The notes: generated by a model from the sequence alone, not told the origin. Shown: positions 8,712-17,572, counted from the stretch's first letter. The stretch: DNA of 64,000 bases from SB15 sp964639245 (GCA_964639245.1 CAZXCU010000010.1:62001-126000); one strand, 5' to 3'. Numbers and translations are program-made.

Positions 8712-9965
8712 CTATTGCGGGGGTCGCAAACTACCCAGCGTATCGCAAGCGGGACATGAGCCGTCTGCCCGCACAATTGCATAACCCGCGAGGGGATCTT
8801 CGCCAAAAGCATCGTAATCCACGTTCCAGATGATCATTAAAATGACCTTGCCACTCTGGGCATTAATCAGCGCGGCTGTCCCCAACCATGCGGCTTGCTG
8901 CTCGATAGTGACGTTACTTGCCCACGCAAATCCACTCGAAAGCGGCCCATAGCCTTCCGGCGTGAGATAACCCAATTCGGTGTAACAAACCGGAATTTGC
9001 CCGCCAAAGGGTTTCCATGCACGTTCAGTTTGCAAGGTCAGGTAACGGGTGGGATAGGGGTCACGCGGGTCGCCGGAGGTGGCTAAGGGACTAACAATCC
9101 CTTCATTGTAGTGAGCGCCCACACAGTCCATATACTGCCCTGCCCCTGCTGCCGCCAGACCGTTGTAGTATCGGTCATCATTCCACACGGAATTGAGACC
9201 AAACGCGCCTTCGGCCCCGGTGGGAGCAAGCGCCCCGCTAATAACCAAAGTGTTGGGATTGACAGCCTTAATCGCCTCGTAGGAGGTTTTCAGGAGTTCG
9301 GTATACATCACCGGGTCAATCCGTCCGGTAGGCCATTCACGGTCAAGGTTCATTTCATTCCAGACTTCAATAGCCCCTGCACCGCGTTCGGCTAACCCCG
9401 CGACATAGGCTGCGTATTCAGCATAATAACCGGGAACAAGCAAATCTTCTTTTTTGCCGACCACCCCGAACAACACATTAAACCCGCGTTCGTTGTTGAG
9501 CTGGATCTTCCAACCTTCGTCCGCCGGATTCATGCCGCGTTCAAAGCGCAGTTGCAATTTGACCCATGTCATGCCCGCCCGATTCATATATTCGTACACC
9601 GGGTCTTCAAACACACCTTTGATATGCCCGCCCAGACGGAAATCTTCTGGAAGTGTTCCAGCAACCAACGCAGGAATCGGGGTTGGCCCTTGGGTGGGAA
9701 TAACCGTGGGTGTTTTGGTCAAGGTGGGGAGGGGGGTGGGGAAATTGGCAGGCAGCGTGGCGGTGGGCAACTGGGCTTCTTCATCGCCCAATTGTTCCGC
9801 GATAATGCCCCCGCTTTCGTTGCTGCCATTGTTGCCCGACCCGATTTGACCTGTCGCGGCATACATGCCCGCAAAAGTCAAAATGCCGACCAACAAGGTC
9901 AAGCCAATCCATGTCAGCAAAAAGCCCCGTTTGGGCTGACGTATTAAAACCGTATTGGTTGCCAT
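8712..9965 (-). CDS. Membrane-anchored glycoside hydrolase-like protein (clan GH-A type)
   Basis: 417 residues: a short cytoplasmic N-terminus, one membrane helix (LLTWIGLTLLVGILTFAGMY, about 16-35), a Pro/Thr-rich linker (about 67-100), then a TIM-barrel domain. EVWNEMNLDREW supplies the presumed acid/base Glu204, and CYTELGYLTPEGYG supplies the presumed nucleophile Glu330. The C-terminus ends with DGSCPACD, shared with the paralogue at 11974-13323. The two are clear duplicates in the barrel (both have CVGAHYNEGIVSP). An exposed glycan is the likely substrate, but this is inference. ATG start, 34 bases after the preceding gene. Confidence 0.75.
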   Translation of the reverse strand: MATNTVLIRQPKRGFLLTWIGLTLLVGILTFAGMYAATGQIGSGNNGSNESGGIIAEQLGDEEAQLPTATLPANFPTPLPTLTKTPTVIPTQGPTPIPALVAGTLPEDFRLGGHIKGVFEDPVYEYMNRAGMTWVKLQLRFERGMNPADEGWKIQLNNERGFNVLFGVVGKKEDLLVPGYYAEYAAYVAGLAERGAGAIEVWNEMNLDREWPTGRIDPVMYTELLKTSYEAIKAVNPNTLVISGALAPTGAEGAFGLNSVWNDDRYYNGLAAAGAGQYMDCVGAHYNEGIVSPLATSGDPRDPYPTRYLTLQTERAWKPFGGQIPVCYTELGYLTPEGYGPLSSGFAWASNVTIEQQAAWLGTAALINAQSGKVILMIIWNVDYDAFGEDPLAGYAIVRADGSCPACDTLGSLRPPQ

Positions 9966-9999
9966 TGCGTGTCCCTTCCTTTATCTCAACGATTAAATT

Positions 10000-11886
10000 T
10001 TATGGGTTGGTTACAGGAATTGTTTTGACCTGTAAATTTTCTAAAACCGTAACTTCAATCAGACTTGTGCCTTCAGGAAAAGCAAAGGGGGCATCGGGTG
10101 GTAAACCCATCTCAGCTAAGGCTTCTCCTGCGGCATCATAGGCTGTCCATGTGAACTGCATCTCAGGTTGTACTGTAATTGGTGTGTCGCTCTGGTATGC
10201 AAACAGCGCATCGACAATGGTGCTATCTACCCCATCTACGAAGACATCCGCAATAAATACACCTCTCAAATTCATCTGTTCCGCTTTTTGCAGACGGTAC
10301 GACAACGCACTCCCGTTCATGATCCAGAATGTACGCTGATAGTTTTCATCTTCATAGGTATAAGTCACATTGGGCGATTGAGTCGTTTCATCAAAACCGA
10401 GTGTGGCATGGTATGGCGTATCGAAAAAAGCGGTATCGCCTTCCAAAACCACCTCCCCAAGCCCATCCCAGAGTTGGCTCGTTTCAACCAGGCGGACAGG
10501 GTTGTTGGGTGCGGTTTCCACGCTCAAGGCTGATACACCCAGCGATAATTTGGTGCGGCTGACTTCTCCCACTGCCCATTGCAGCATCGCATCGACATCT
10601 CCGTTGGGCAAAAATGCTTCTGTTGCAAGTGGCATCCGAATGATGAGTTCATCGGCAAAGAATCCCAGTGTGCGCCAATCATACGCGCCTGTTTGCCAAC
10701 TGTTGTCAAATTCCGCCGGCGGCAACACCAGAATCAGTGTCCGATTTTGCAGCAAATTTTTGATATTTTTAATCAGTTCTGAGTAAGCATTCCGTAGTTC
10801 AGGCGCAATACCGCGATAATCCAGCGCCACACCATCATAGCTATTGACCTCAACAAACCCGGCGATGTCCGAAGCGTGCTGCAAACGGGTTGCAGGATTG
10901 CGTAATAGGGTTTCAACCGTTGCCGCGTCTATCACATCTGGCGTAGTGTAATTAGAAATGAGGGGAATGATCGGATAAGTAGCGTCAGTAGGTGCATCAG
11001 CAGGCAGCACCCCCTGTAAATTGCCCTGCACCGTCGGTTGCATCCCACGAATAAACAGCCGATTGGGGCTAAGGGCATCATTCCGTGCCTGCCCTAAATC
11101 CAGATTGATGGTTAATTCTGGGGCAGCATTTGCCACCGTCACGCCAATCAAACAACTGGGCAACACAGGCACATCCGTCACCCGCACATCCCTATCCGCA
11201 GCACGTTGAGCAGGCACAAATTGCCAGACTTGCGCGGCGGGATACCATCCGTACAAATCATATGCTGTGGCTGGCACTTCCAGACCCACACGCGGCGGGG
11301 GTGTGCCTTCGTAGGCAAGGCTAAATACATCACCTGTAGGTGTCAGTACCGCCGGCACAGTCTCTGCCGAAGGGCAATTTTCGGTAGGAATGTCACCTGC
11401 GCGAAATTCATCTAGCGTAAAACGGCGAATCTCCACGCCAAAATTTTTACCCGGTGCGCCCGGATGCACTTCCACCGCCAGCGCCTCTTTTTCGACACGG
11501 GTTTTTTCGCTGGTCAGCGCAGTCAAACTGGATTTGTCATTCTCAAGGGCTTCAAGAATGGGGCTGTCCTCAGAAAAAGGGGGTAGGAGCAGCGCTACCA
11601 CGACCAACCCACCCGTTAGCAACACCAATAACAGTGTTGCGGGCAGCACCACCCAAGGCCGGGTACGTTTTTTCTTCAACACTGGCATAGAAGGTTGGGA
11701 GGGCTGCTGTACCATTTTGCGCGAACGCACCCGATTGAGCCGTTCGTCAAAACTATCGGCAGGCGGGGGGATGAGTTCGGTACGGTGCATTTCGCCAATC
11801 GACGTTGAATCGATTTCTGTGTCCAATGGACGAAACCGCGCCAGTTCATCATCTTCGGGATAATCCGTATAAGGATTGTCTGCCAT
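10000..11886 (-). CDS. Membrane-anchored GH18-like barrel protein, probably catalytically dead
   Basis: 628 residues. An acidic cytoplasmic N-terminus of about 75 residues is followed by a basic stretch (KKKRTRPW) and one membrane helix (about 78-102). The large extracytoplasmic part contains a barrel resembling GH18/YaaH-type spore and cell-wall hydrolases (YPIIPLISNY, then SYDGVALDYRG at about 349-359, then LILVLPP). Active GH18 enzymes have DxxDxDxE. Here Asp351 and Asp356 are kept, but the position of the catalytic Glu is Arg. It therefore looks like a glycan-binding or scaffold relative. It lies between glycosidase paralogues, which supports a role in cell-surface glycan handling. Confidence 0.65.
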   Translation of the reverse strand: MADNPYTDYPEDDELARFRPLDTEIDSTSIGEMHRTELIPPPADSFDERLNRVRSRKMVQQPSQPSMPVLKKKRTRPWVVLPATLLLVLLTGGLVVVALLLPPFSEDSPILEALENDKSSLTALTSEKTRVEKEALAVEVHPGAPGKNFGVEIRRFTLDEFRAGDIPTENCPSAETVPAVLTPTGDVFSLAYEGTPPPRVGLEVPATAYDLYGWYPAAQVWQFVPAQRAADRDVRVTDVPVLPSCLIGVTVANAAPELTINLDLGQARNDALSPNRLFIRGMQPTVQGNLQGVLPADAPTDATYPIIPLISNYTTPDVIDAATVETLLRNPATRLQHASDIAGFVEVNSYDGVALDYRGIAPELRNAYSELIKNIKNLLQNRTLILVLPPAEFDNSWQTGAYDWRTLGFFADELIIRMPLATEAFLPNGDVDAMLQWAVGEVSRTKLSLGVSALSVETAPNNPVRLVETSQLWDGLGEVVLEGDTAFFDTPYHATLGFDETTQSPNVTYTYEDENYQRTFWIMNGSALSYRLQKAEQMNLRGVFIADVFVDGVDSTIVDALFAYQSDTPITVQPEMQFTWTAYDAAGEALAEMGLPPDAPFAFPEGTSLIEVTVLENLQVKTIPVTNP

Positions 11887-11895
11887 GGTTGTTCC

Positions 11896-11966
11896 TAGTT
11901 ATCAGTTCTCGGTTATCAGTTTTCGGAACAGTCGCCAGCGTAAATCACTGACGACTGATAACCGAT
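11896..11966. repeat. Small palindromic intergenic repeat (REP-like)
   Basis: The gap between two operon genes holds a 12-base inverted repeat: TCGGTTATCAGT at 11909-11920 pairs with ACTGATAACCGA at 11954-11965. There is also a tandem near-copy of GTTATCAGTTCTCG just to the left (from about 11898). The compact palindromic layout resembles dispersed REP/MITE-like elements. Whether other copies exist in the genome cannot be seen from this window. Confidence 0.6.
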
Positions 11967-11973
11967 ACCTATT

Positions 11974-13323
11974 TTACTGCCGCCGTCCAATTGCGTCACA
12001 GGCGGGACAAGAGCCATCAGGCCGCAGCATCGCATAACCCCCTGCCGGGTCGGGCGTGCCGGGGTCGGTGCGGAAATTAAAATTCCATACAATGACCATG
12101 CGTACTTTGCCCGAACCTGCGGCAAGGCTCATCACATCGGCAAGCCATTGGGCTTGTTCGCCAATTGAATTGTTGTTGCCCCATTCAAAGCCAGCCGGCA
12201 TCGGGCCATACCCATCGGGGGTCACATAACCTAATTCGGTAAAACACACGGGTTTCCCTAAGGTACTGTGGTAGGCGTTGACCATGCCAAAAAAGTAGCG
12301 GGTGTAATATTCGCTGCGCGGGTCGCCACTGGTCGCACGCGGGCTGACAATGCCTTCGTTATAGTGAGCGCCCACACAATCCATATACGAGGCCGCCCCC
12401 GCCGCCCGCATTCCTTGAATATAGGGGAGGTCGTCACAACCCTGTGCGCTACAACCACCGAAAAAGCCTGTCGGGGCGGGCGCACCGCTAATCACCAGTG
12501 TATTGCGGTTATTGCTTTTAATCGCGTTGTAAGAAACCGCCAGCAAACGGGTATAGTAAGCGGGGTCAACCTGTCCGTTGGGCCATTCGCGGTCTAGGTT
12601 GGGTTCGTTCCACACCTCGATAGCATCTGCGCCAAGCGCGGCGAGTCCACCCACATATCCGGCGTAATCTTGAAAATAACTATCAGAGACATTTTGCGGC
12701 GCACCGACCACCCCAAGCAGCACACGAAAACCGCGTGCATGGGCATCGTTGATGACACCCGCAACTTCACCGGGATTCGCACCGGGGTTGTGGCGAATCT
12801 GCACTTTTACCCATGTCATGCCAATTGCCGACATGAGTTCTGTGCCATCAAATCCTGCGATATGTGCGCCATAGGAAAATCCACGAATGGAAGTTCCGCC
12901 ACTGACGGGCGCAGGCACGTTTCCGACGGGGGCAGCGTTTTGAGTCGTGGTGGTTTGTTCCACCGGGGCCGCTTGTTGCGGTGCGGCTTGCCCACTGCCC
13001 GCGTCCACAATCGCAATCACGGGAATGAGATCAACCGCCAAATCCGAACGAAGTTGCAGGTAGTCAACTAGAATCCAACCGCGCAACCCGCCGCCAACAG
13101 GCGTGGTCAAAACCCACACGCCACCGTTCCCTTGTTGGTCTTCGCGGCCTTCAATCGTGACCTGTGTTCCAACGGTATATTTACCCAAGACTGCCGTGTC
13201 TGTTCCCGGCAATGCACGCACGTTTAACTCCGAAGTTGTGACCGTTCCATCGACACCACCTTGTGCAGCAACGCCAGACAGCGCCAGCACAAAAATGACC
13301 ACACCAATCACAATAAATCTCAT
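11974..13323 (-). CDS. Secreted SH3b-domain glycoside hydrolase-like protein (clan GH-A type)
   Basis: 449 residues with a cleavable signal peptide (MRFIVIGVVIFVLALSGVAA). A bacterial SH3 domain follows (about 27-92; SELNVRALPGTDTAVLG, then GWILVDYLQLR), then a Gln/Pro/Thr linker and a TIM barrel. EVWNEPNLDREW holds the presumed acid/base Glu240, and CFTELGYVTPDG holds the presumed nucleophile Glu363. The tail DGSCPACDAIG matches the paralogue at 8712-9965. SH3b domains often bind peptidoglycan, so cell-wall targeting is likely but inferred. It is the first gene of the leftward operon, with AGGAG four bases before the ATG. Confidence 0.78.
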   Translation of the reverse strand: MRFIVIGVVIFVLALSGVAAQGGVDGTVTTSELNVRALPGTDTAVLGKYTVGTQVTIEGREDQQGNGGVWVLTTPVGGGLRGWILVDYLQLRSDLAVDLIPVIAIVDAGSGQAAPQQAAPVEQTTTTQNAAPVGNVPAPVSGGTSIRGFSYGAHIAGFDGTELMSAIGMTWVKVQIRHNPGANPGEVAGVINDAHARGFRVLLGVVGAPQNVSDSYFQDYAGYVGGLAALGADAIEVWNEPNLDREWPNGQVDPAYYTRLLAVSYNAIKSNNRNTLVISGAPAPTGFFGGCSAQGCDDLPYIQGMRAAGAASYMDCVGAHYNEGIVSPRATSGDPRSEYYTRYFFGMVNAYHSTLGKPVCFTELGYVTPDGYGPMPAGFEWGNNNSIGEQAQWLADVMSLAAGSGKVRMVIVWNFNFRTDPGTPDPAGGYAMLRPDGSCPACDAIGRRQ

Positions 13324-13341
13324 GAAAACTCCTAATAAAAT

Positions 13342-13362
13342 AGCGCAGGGGTTGGCTGCGCT
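13342..13362 (-). other. Leader hairpin in the 5' UTR of the glycosidase operon
   Basis: Read on the minus strand, AGCGCAG pairs with CTGCGCT around a seven-base loop and is followed by ATTTTATT. It lies between the candidate promoter and the Shine-Dalgarno of the first operon gene. It could be an mRNA-stabilising hairpin or a weak attenuator. The run after it is not a clean U-tract. Confidence 0.4.
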
Positions 13363-13384
13363 CTCGCTTTTTCACGCGGCGGGT

Positions 13385-13414
13385 AGTGTAGCACGCGCTG
13401 CTATCCTATGGCAA
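13385..13414 (-). promoter_or_regulatory. Candidate sigma-70-type promoter of the leftward glycan/RNA operon
   Basis: On the minus strand TTGCCA (-35, 13409-13414) is followed after 18 bases by TACACT (-10, 13385-13390). These match five and four of six consensus positions. Transcription would start near 13378, leaving about 55 bases of leader before the first ATG. No equally good promoter is obvious between the following nine genes. Confidence 0.5.
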
Positions 13415-13545
13415 CCTCATGTAATTTTAACGTGGCACAAACGTAGGATTAAAAACTCATAAAAATCGCCCGTTCTTTTTTGGTGAAACACCTTTTGTCC
13501 CTCATACTAGAATGTGGAGTTTTTCACATATTTAAAGGACATCTC

Positions 13546-14985
13546 ATGTCTAAAAAGCGCTTTGTTTTAGTCGTCCTGAGTCTGGTTCTTACGTTTACCA
13601 TGTCCGGTTGTTTGGATTTACTCAGTGTGCCGGGGGTAGCCACTTCTCCTGATAGTTCCAAAATTTATTTTTTGGGACTGGTGACGACCTTTGATACCGA
13701 AGATACCCAAGAAAATGCTTTTCCCATGACCGCCTTTGACCTGAATACCAATCAAGCCACAGTGTTTGGAGAAGCAATCGGTGCGTTTGCGGTGAATCCC
13801 GTGAATGGTGAAATCGCTTACAACGCGGTTAGCGCTGTGGAAGATACCACCTCGTTCATGATTATTGACGCGGCGGGAAATTCACGGGTGCTGCTGCCTA
13901 CCGAAGCACTGCCGGGACGATTGGTGGCAACCCAGATGAAATATTCACCTGATGGCAGCCAGTTAGCCTTAACCGCCGTGACTATTCCATTAGAAATTGA
14001 TCTTGATTCTTTTGATGCCGATGAATCGGGGGAAGAACTCGCTCCCGAAGTGCTGGATTTATTGCAATCTGGCCTCTACCTGATTGATGTCAACGCCGCA
14101 ACGATTACCCTTGTCAGCGATACCACGACTCAATGGGCAAACACGCTGGATTGGAGTCCAAATGGACAGTATATCGCTTATAATGTTTGGGTGGATACCA
14201 ATGCGAACGGTAATATTGACACGACCGGGGGGTTATCCGCGCTGTCCGACGATCCGACTGTGCCTGTGCCTGTCGCCGATTTAAGCCAGATTCAACTGTA
14301 TAACACCACCGATGGCAGCACGACTCCGATTGCTTCCACCCAGTTAGACTACAACCCGACCTTCATCAGCGACACCCGCTTGGCCTATCTTTCCGCCAAC
14401 GTGAGCAGCATCGCACAATCTGGCTCTGGTATCAGCATCGCGGTCTATGATATTGCGACTTCGACCAGCCAGCCCGTTTACACCACCGAAGGATTTATTA
14501 GCGGCATGGCGCTCTCCAACAAACAAGATCAAGTCGCTTGGACACAAATGCCCTTCAATGAAGCCACTGAAACCACTGGAGAAGAAGAATCTGACAATCC
14601 ACCTGCTGAAATCTATGTATCTGACCTGACTTTTTCTGCTCCGCGTCTGGTTGCTCAAGTCCCCAACGAATTTGCGCTGGTGGATGCCCCCGTGTGGATT
14701 AAAGATGATTCGGGCGTATTTATCACTTCTACCAATATTTTTGCCTCGCTGGTAACAGCTTTTATCACCGCTTTTACAGAGGCATTTAGTGGTTTGGCAG
14801 AAGAATTGGGGGGTACCCCTGTTCCTGAAGAAGTGGAAGAAACCCCTGTCCAAACCCTGACCTACGTGAATGTTTCGGATGGCACAGCCACGGTGTTATA
14901 TGAAGGGACGATGAGCAACAGCGCCTTTATTTCCAGTGTGTTCAGCCTTGCTAACAGCGAAGCAGCTGCCGCCGAAACTGAATAA
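13546..14985 (+). CDS. WD40/TolB-like beta-propeller lipoprotein
   Basis: 479 residues. The ATG at 13546 is chosen because AAAGGA lies six bases upstream and it begins a lipoprotein signal (KKRFVLVVLSLVLTFTMSGC). Repeated short motifs of the PD40/TolB propeller type follow: VATSPDSSKIYF, FAVNPVNGEIAY, MKYSPDGSQLALT, LDWSPNGQYIAY. This suggests a six- or seven-bladed propeller on the outer face of the membrane. The C-terminus is Glu-rich. It is divergent from the glycosidase operon and followed by a terminator. Function is unknown. Propellers of this kind usually mediate protein contacts. Confidence 0.7.
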   Translation: MSKKRFVLVVLSLVLTFTMSGCLDLLSVPGVATSPDSSKIYFLGLVTTFDTEDTQENAFPMTAFDLNTNQATVFGEAIGAFAVNPVNGEIAYNAVSAVEDTTSFMIIDAAGNSRVLLPTEALPGRLVATQMKYSPDGSQLALTAVTIPLEIDLDSFDADESGEELAPEVLDLLQSGLYLIDVNAATITLVSDTTTQWANTLDWSPNGQYIAYNVWVDTNANGNIDTTGGLSALSDDPTVPVPVADLSQIQLYNTTDGSTTPIASTQLDYNPTFISDTRLAYLSANVSSIAQSGSGISIAVYDIATSTSQPVYTTEGFISGMALSNKQDQVAWTQMPFNEATETTGEEESDNPPAEIYVSDLTFSAPRLVAQVPNEFALVDAPVWIKDDSGVFITSTNIFASLVTAFITAFTEAFSGLAEELGGTPVPEEVEETPVQTLTYVNVSDGTATVLYEGTMSNSAFISSVFSLANSEAAAAETE

Positions 14986-15096
14986 TTCACCCCGCACCGG
15001 CATGGGGACAAACAGGGTAGCTTGCTGACGGGGTGGCGACAGAGGGGTTCCTTACCCTACATAAGCTAAATTAAGTCTCACCTTGAATTTTTGGCA

Positions 15097-15133
15097 TGGG
15101 CAGGAACGGACATACGATTCTTGCCCAGTTTTT
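15097..15133 (+). terminator. Rho-independent terminator after the propeller lipoprotein
   Basis: TGGGCAGGAA (15097-15106) pairs with TTCTTGCCCA (15118-15127) with one mismatch and an 11-base loop, and is followed by GTTTTTC. It ends the propeller gene and separates it from rimO. Confidence 0.75.
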
Positions 15134-15212
15134 CTTAAGGTCTATTCCTACTAGACAATCTATCCCCCTGCCCATTATGATTTGCAGGAATTTTTAGCCA
15201 ACACAGGGTGTC

Positions 15213-16631
15213 ATGAAGCGCAATTCCTATTTTCTCCTCAGTTTGGGATGTTCCAAAAATACCGTCGACTCCGAATCTATGGCACAGCTTTTGGAAAATG
15301 CAGGGATACACGGCAAAGGCGACCCCAAACAGGCTGAATTTTTAATTGTTAATACCTGCGGTTTTATTGACGCAGCAAAACAGGAAAGCCTTGACTCCCT
15401 ACGCGAATTGGCAGCTCTCAAATCTCCGAAACAATATCTGATTGCAGCCGGGTGTCTTTCACAGCGTTATGGAGCGGCCTTAGCCCAAGAAGTCCCCGGT
15501 TTGGATGGCATCATCGGAACACGGCGCTGGATGGATATTCTGGAACTTGTCCAAAATTTGCGTCAGCGTAAACACCCCGAACCCCTCTATCATCTTCCGA
15601 CAGATGCCATGACGGTTGGTAGCGACGAAAAAGGCGCACGCCGTGTTTCTGTACAGGGTGCAAGTGCCTATCTCAAAATTTCGGACGGTTGCCGCCGCCC
15701 TTGTGCATTTTGCGCCATCCCTAAAATCAAAGGCACGTTGGTTTCCCGTCCGATGCAGGCTATTCTGGATGAAGCCCGCTATCTGCGTGATAACGGTGTG
15801 CAAGAAATTGTCCTCATTTCGCAGGACAGCACAGATTACGGCAGCGATGCTGGCATGAAAGACGGCTTGGCAAAACTGCTCCAAGAGATGGTCAAAGCTG
15901 TGCCTGACATCCCTTGGATTCGTTTGATGTATGCCTATCCGGGTTATGTAACTGACAATCTGATTGAGACTATCGCCAGTCATCCGCAAATTGTGAATTA
16001 TCTCGATATTCCTTTGCAGCATGGACACCGCGATACCCTTTTACGGATGCGCCGTCCTGCCAATATTGAGTGGGTGTACCGCACCATTGATAAAATGCGG
16101 AGCAAAATCAACGATTTAGCCATTCGGACGACCTTCATTGTTGGTTATCCCGGCGAAACGGACGAAGAATTTCAAGGCTTAATGCAATTTGTGGAAGATT
16201 TGCAATTTGACCGGGTGGGCGCGTTTACCTACAGTTATGAAATTGGTACGCCCAGCGCCGAACTTGAGAATCATGTGGCAGATGAGGTCAAACAAGCCCG
16301 CAAAGACCAGCTTATGGAAATGCAACAGCGCATCAGCTTAGCCAGAAATCAAGCCCAGGTTGGTCGTGTGTTGGATGTGTTGATTGAAGGGGAAGGCGAA
16401 ACCGAAGATGAAGATGGCAACCCCACCGGCAGCAAACTTTCCGTTGGACGTTCCTACCGTGACGCGCCCGAAATTGACGGGTATGTGTTGGTGGAAGGCC
16501 AAGCGCCAGTGGGCAAAATGGTTCCTGTTCGCATCACCGGGGCGATGACCTATGATTTGGTGGGAACGGTAGATATCAACCCGCAGATAGTCATTAATGC
16601 AGATGGGGTCATTGGTCTTAAACAACGGTAA
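15213..16631 (+). CDS. rimO: RimO, ribosomal protein S12 methylthiotransferase
   Basis: RimO is a radical-SAM enzyme that adds a methylthio group to the conserved aspartate of ribosomal protein S12. The 472-residue protein has the UPF0004 domain with three cluster cysteines (Cys13, Cys49, Cys81). The radical-SAM triplet CRRPCAFC is at 160-167, and a C-terminal TRAM-like region follows. FLLSLGCSKNTVDSE at the N-terminus and YAYPG in the core favour RimO over the tRNA-modifying MiaB. An acidic insert (EGEGETEDEDG) sits in the TRAM region. The gene has its own upstream terminator and no close partner. Confidence 0.93.
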   Translation: MKRNSYFLLSLGCSKNTVDSESMAQLLENAGIHGKGDPKQAEFLIVNTCGFIDAAKQESLDSLRELAALKSPKQYLIAAGCLSQRYGAALAQEVPGLDGIIGTRRWMDILELVQNLRQRKHPEPLYHLPTDAMTVGSDEKGARRVSVQGASAYLKISDGCRRPCAFCAIPKIKGTLVSRPMQAILDEARYLRDNGVQEIVLISQDSTDYGSDAGMKDGLAKLLQEMVKAVPDIPWIRLMYAYPGYVTDNLIETIASHPQIVNYLDIPLQHGHRDTLLRMRRPANIEWVYRTIDKMRSKINDLAIRTTFIVGYPGETDEEFQGLMQFVEDLQFDRVGAFTYSYEIGTPSAELENHVADEVKQARKDQLMEMQQRISLARNQAQVGRVLDVLIEGEGETEDEDGNPTGSKLSVGRSYRDAPEIDGYVLVEGQAPVGKMVPVRITGAMTYDLVGTVDINPQIVINADGVIGLKQR

Positions 16632-16684
16632 GATAGTACGTATAGCCCGCTTCTAATTGATATTGTGTATCAATTGGAGGAACT

Positions 16685-17572
16685 ATGTTCGATGTCGTGA
16701 TCATTGGTGGTGGAGCGGCAGGTTTGAGTGCCGCTCTTTATCTAGGACGCTTTCGCCATAAAGTCGCTATTTTCGATACTCAGAAACCAGCCAACCGTTT
16801 TTCTCATGCGGCGCATGGGTTTTTTACCCGTGACGGCATGAAACCTTCAGATTTATTAGCGATAGGCCGCGAACAGCTTCAACCATATACCACTGTTCAG
16901 CTTTACTTTGATGAAGTCGCGCAAATTTCACCTCACCAATCTGGCTTTGAAATTACACTGGCAAATGGATATGCCCACAGCGCTAGAAAAATTCTCCTTG
17001 CCTCTGGTCTGAAGGACACGCTGCCCCTCATTCCCGGATTTGAACAATTTTGGGGTCAGAGTGTTTTTCATTGTCCCTACTGCGATGGGTGGGAACAGCG
17101 TGACCAACCGGTTGCAATCATTGCCAGTGGGGAAAAAGCCGTCCATGTGGCTAAATTGCTGTTGGCGCTCACCAACAAACTTGTAATTTGCACCAATGGC
17201 GAAGTTCAAACTCACGAGCGCGATAAATTACTGTCGCATGGGGTTCAAATTATTGAAACCCCCATTCAGCAGATCCATGGACAAACGGGGCAGGTTGAAT
17301 TTATCGCTTTTGGGGATGGTTCCCAAATTGCATGTCGGGCAATTTTTGTAAGTACCGCCCTTTCGCAGCATTCCAATTTTGCCAACCAATTAGGATGTAA
17401 AACAACGGAAAACGGCCTTGTGGTTACGGATACAATGGGGCGCACCAGTGTTTCAGGCGTTTATGCTGCCGGAGATATGGCACAACAAGTGCGGCAGGTC
17501 GTTTTTGCTGCAACCCAGGGTGCTTCTGCTGCCATTGGCATCAATACTGACCTACTCGCCGAGCGCTTCTAA
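16685..17572 (+). CDS. Thioredoxin reductase-like FAD/NAD(P) oxidoreductase
   Basis: 295 residues with an N-terminal FAD Rossmann motif (IIGGGAAGLSAALYLGR), the redox-active CPYC at 130-133 within HCPYCDGWE, and the C-terminal FAD motif GVYAAGDM. This is the layout of low-molecular-weight thioredoxin reductases. The NADPH motif is weak: IASGEKAVHVAKLL replaces the usual GxGxxA, so the true electron donor may differ. A GGAGG precedes the ATG by a few bases. Its neighbour is a redox-type HxlR regulator reading towards it, with no thioredoxin gene adjacent. Confidence 0.8.
   Translation: MFDVVIIGGGAAGLSAALYLGRFRHKVAIFDTQKPANRFSHAAHGFFTRDGMKPSDLLAIGREQLQPYTTVQLYFDEVAQISPHQSGFEITLANGYAHSARKILLASGLKDTLPLIPGFEQFWGQSVFHCPYCDGWEQRDQPVAIIASGEKAVHVAKLLLALTNKLVICTNGEVQTHERDKLLSHGVQIIETPIQQIHGQTGQVEFIAFGDGSQIACRAIFVSTALSQHSNFANQLGCKTTENGLVVTDTMGRTSVSGVYAAGDMAQQVRQVVFAATQGASAAIGINTDLLAERF

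Noticed and set aside
15480..16028. Minus-strand open frame inside rimO
   Set aside because: Covers the radical-SAM core on the opposite strand and has no independent support.
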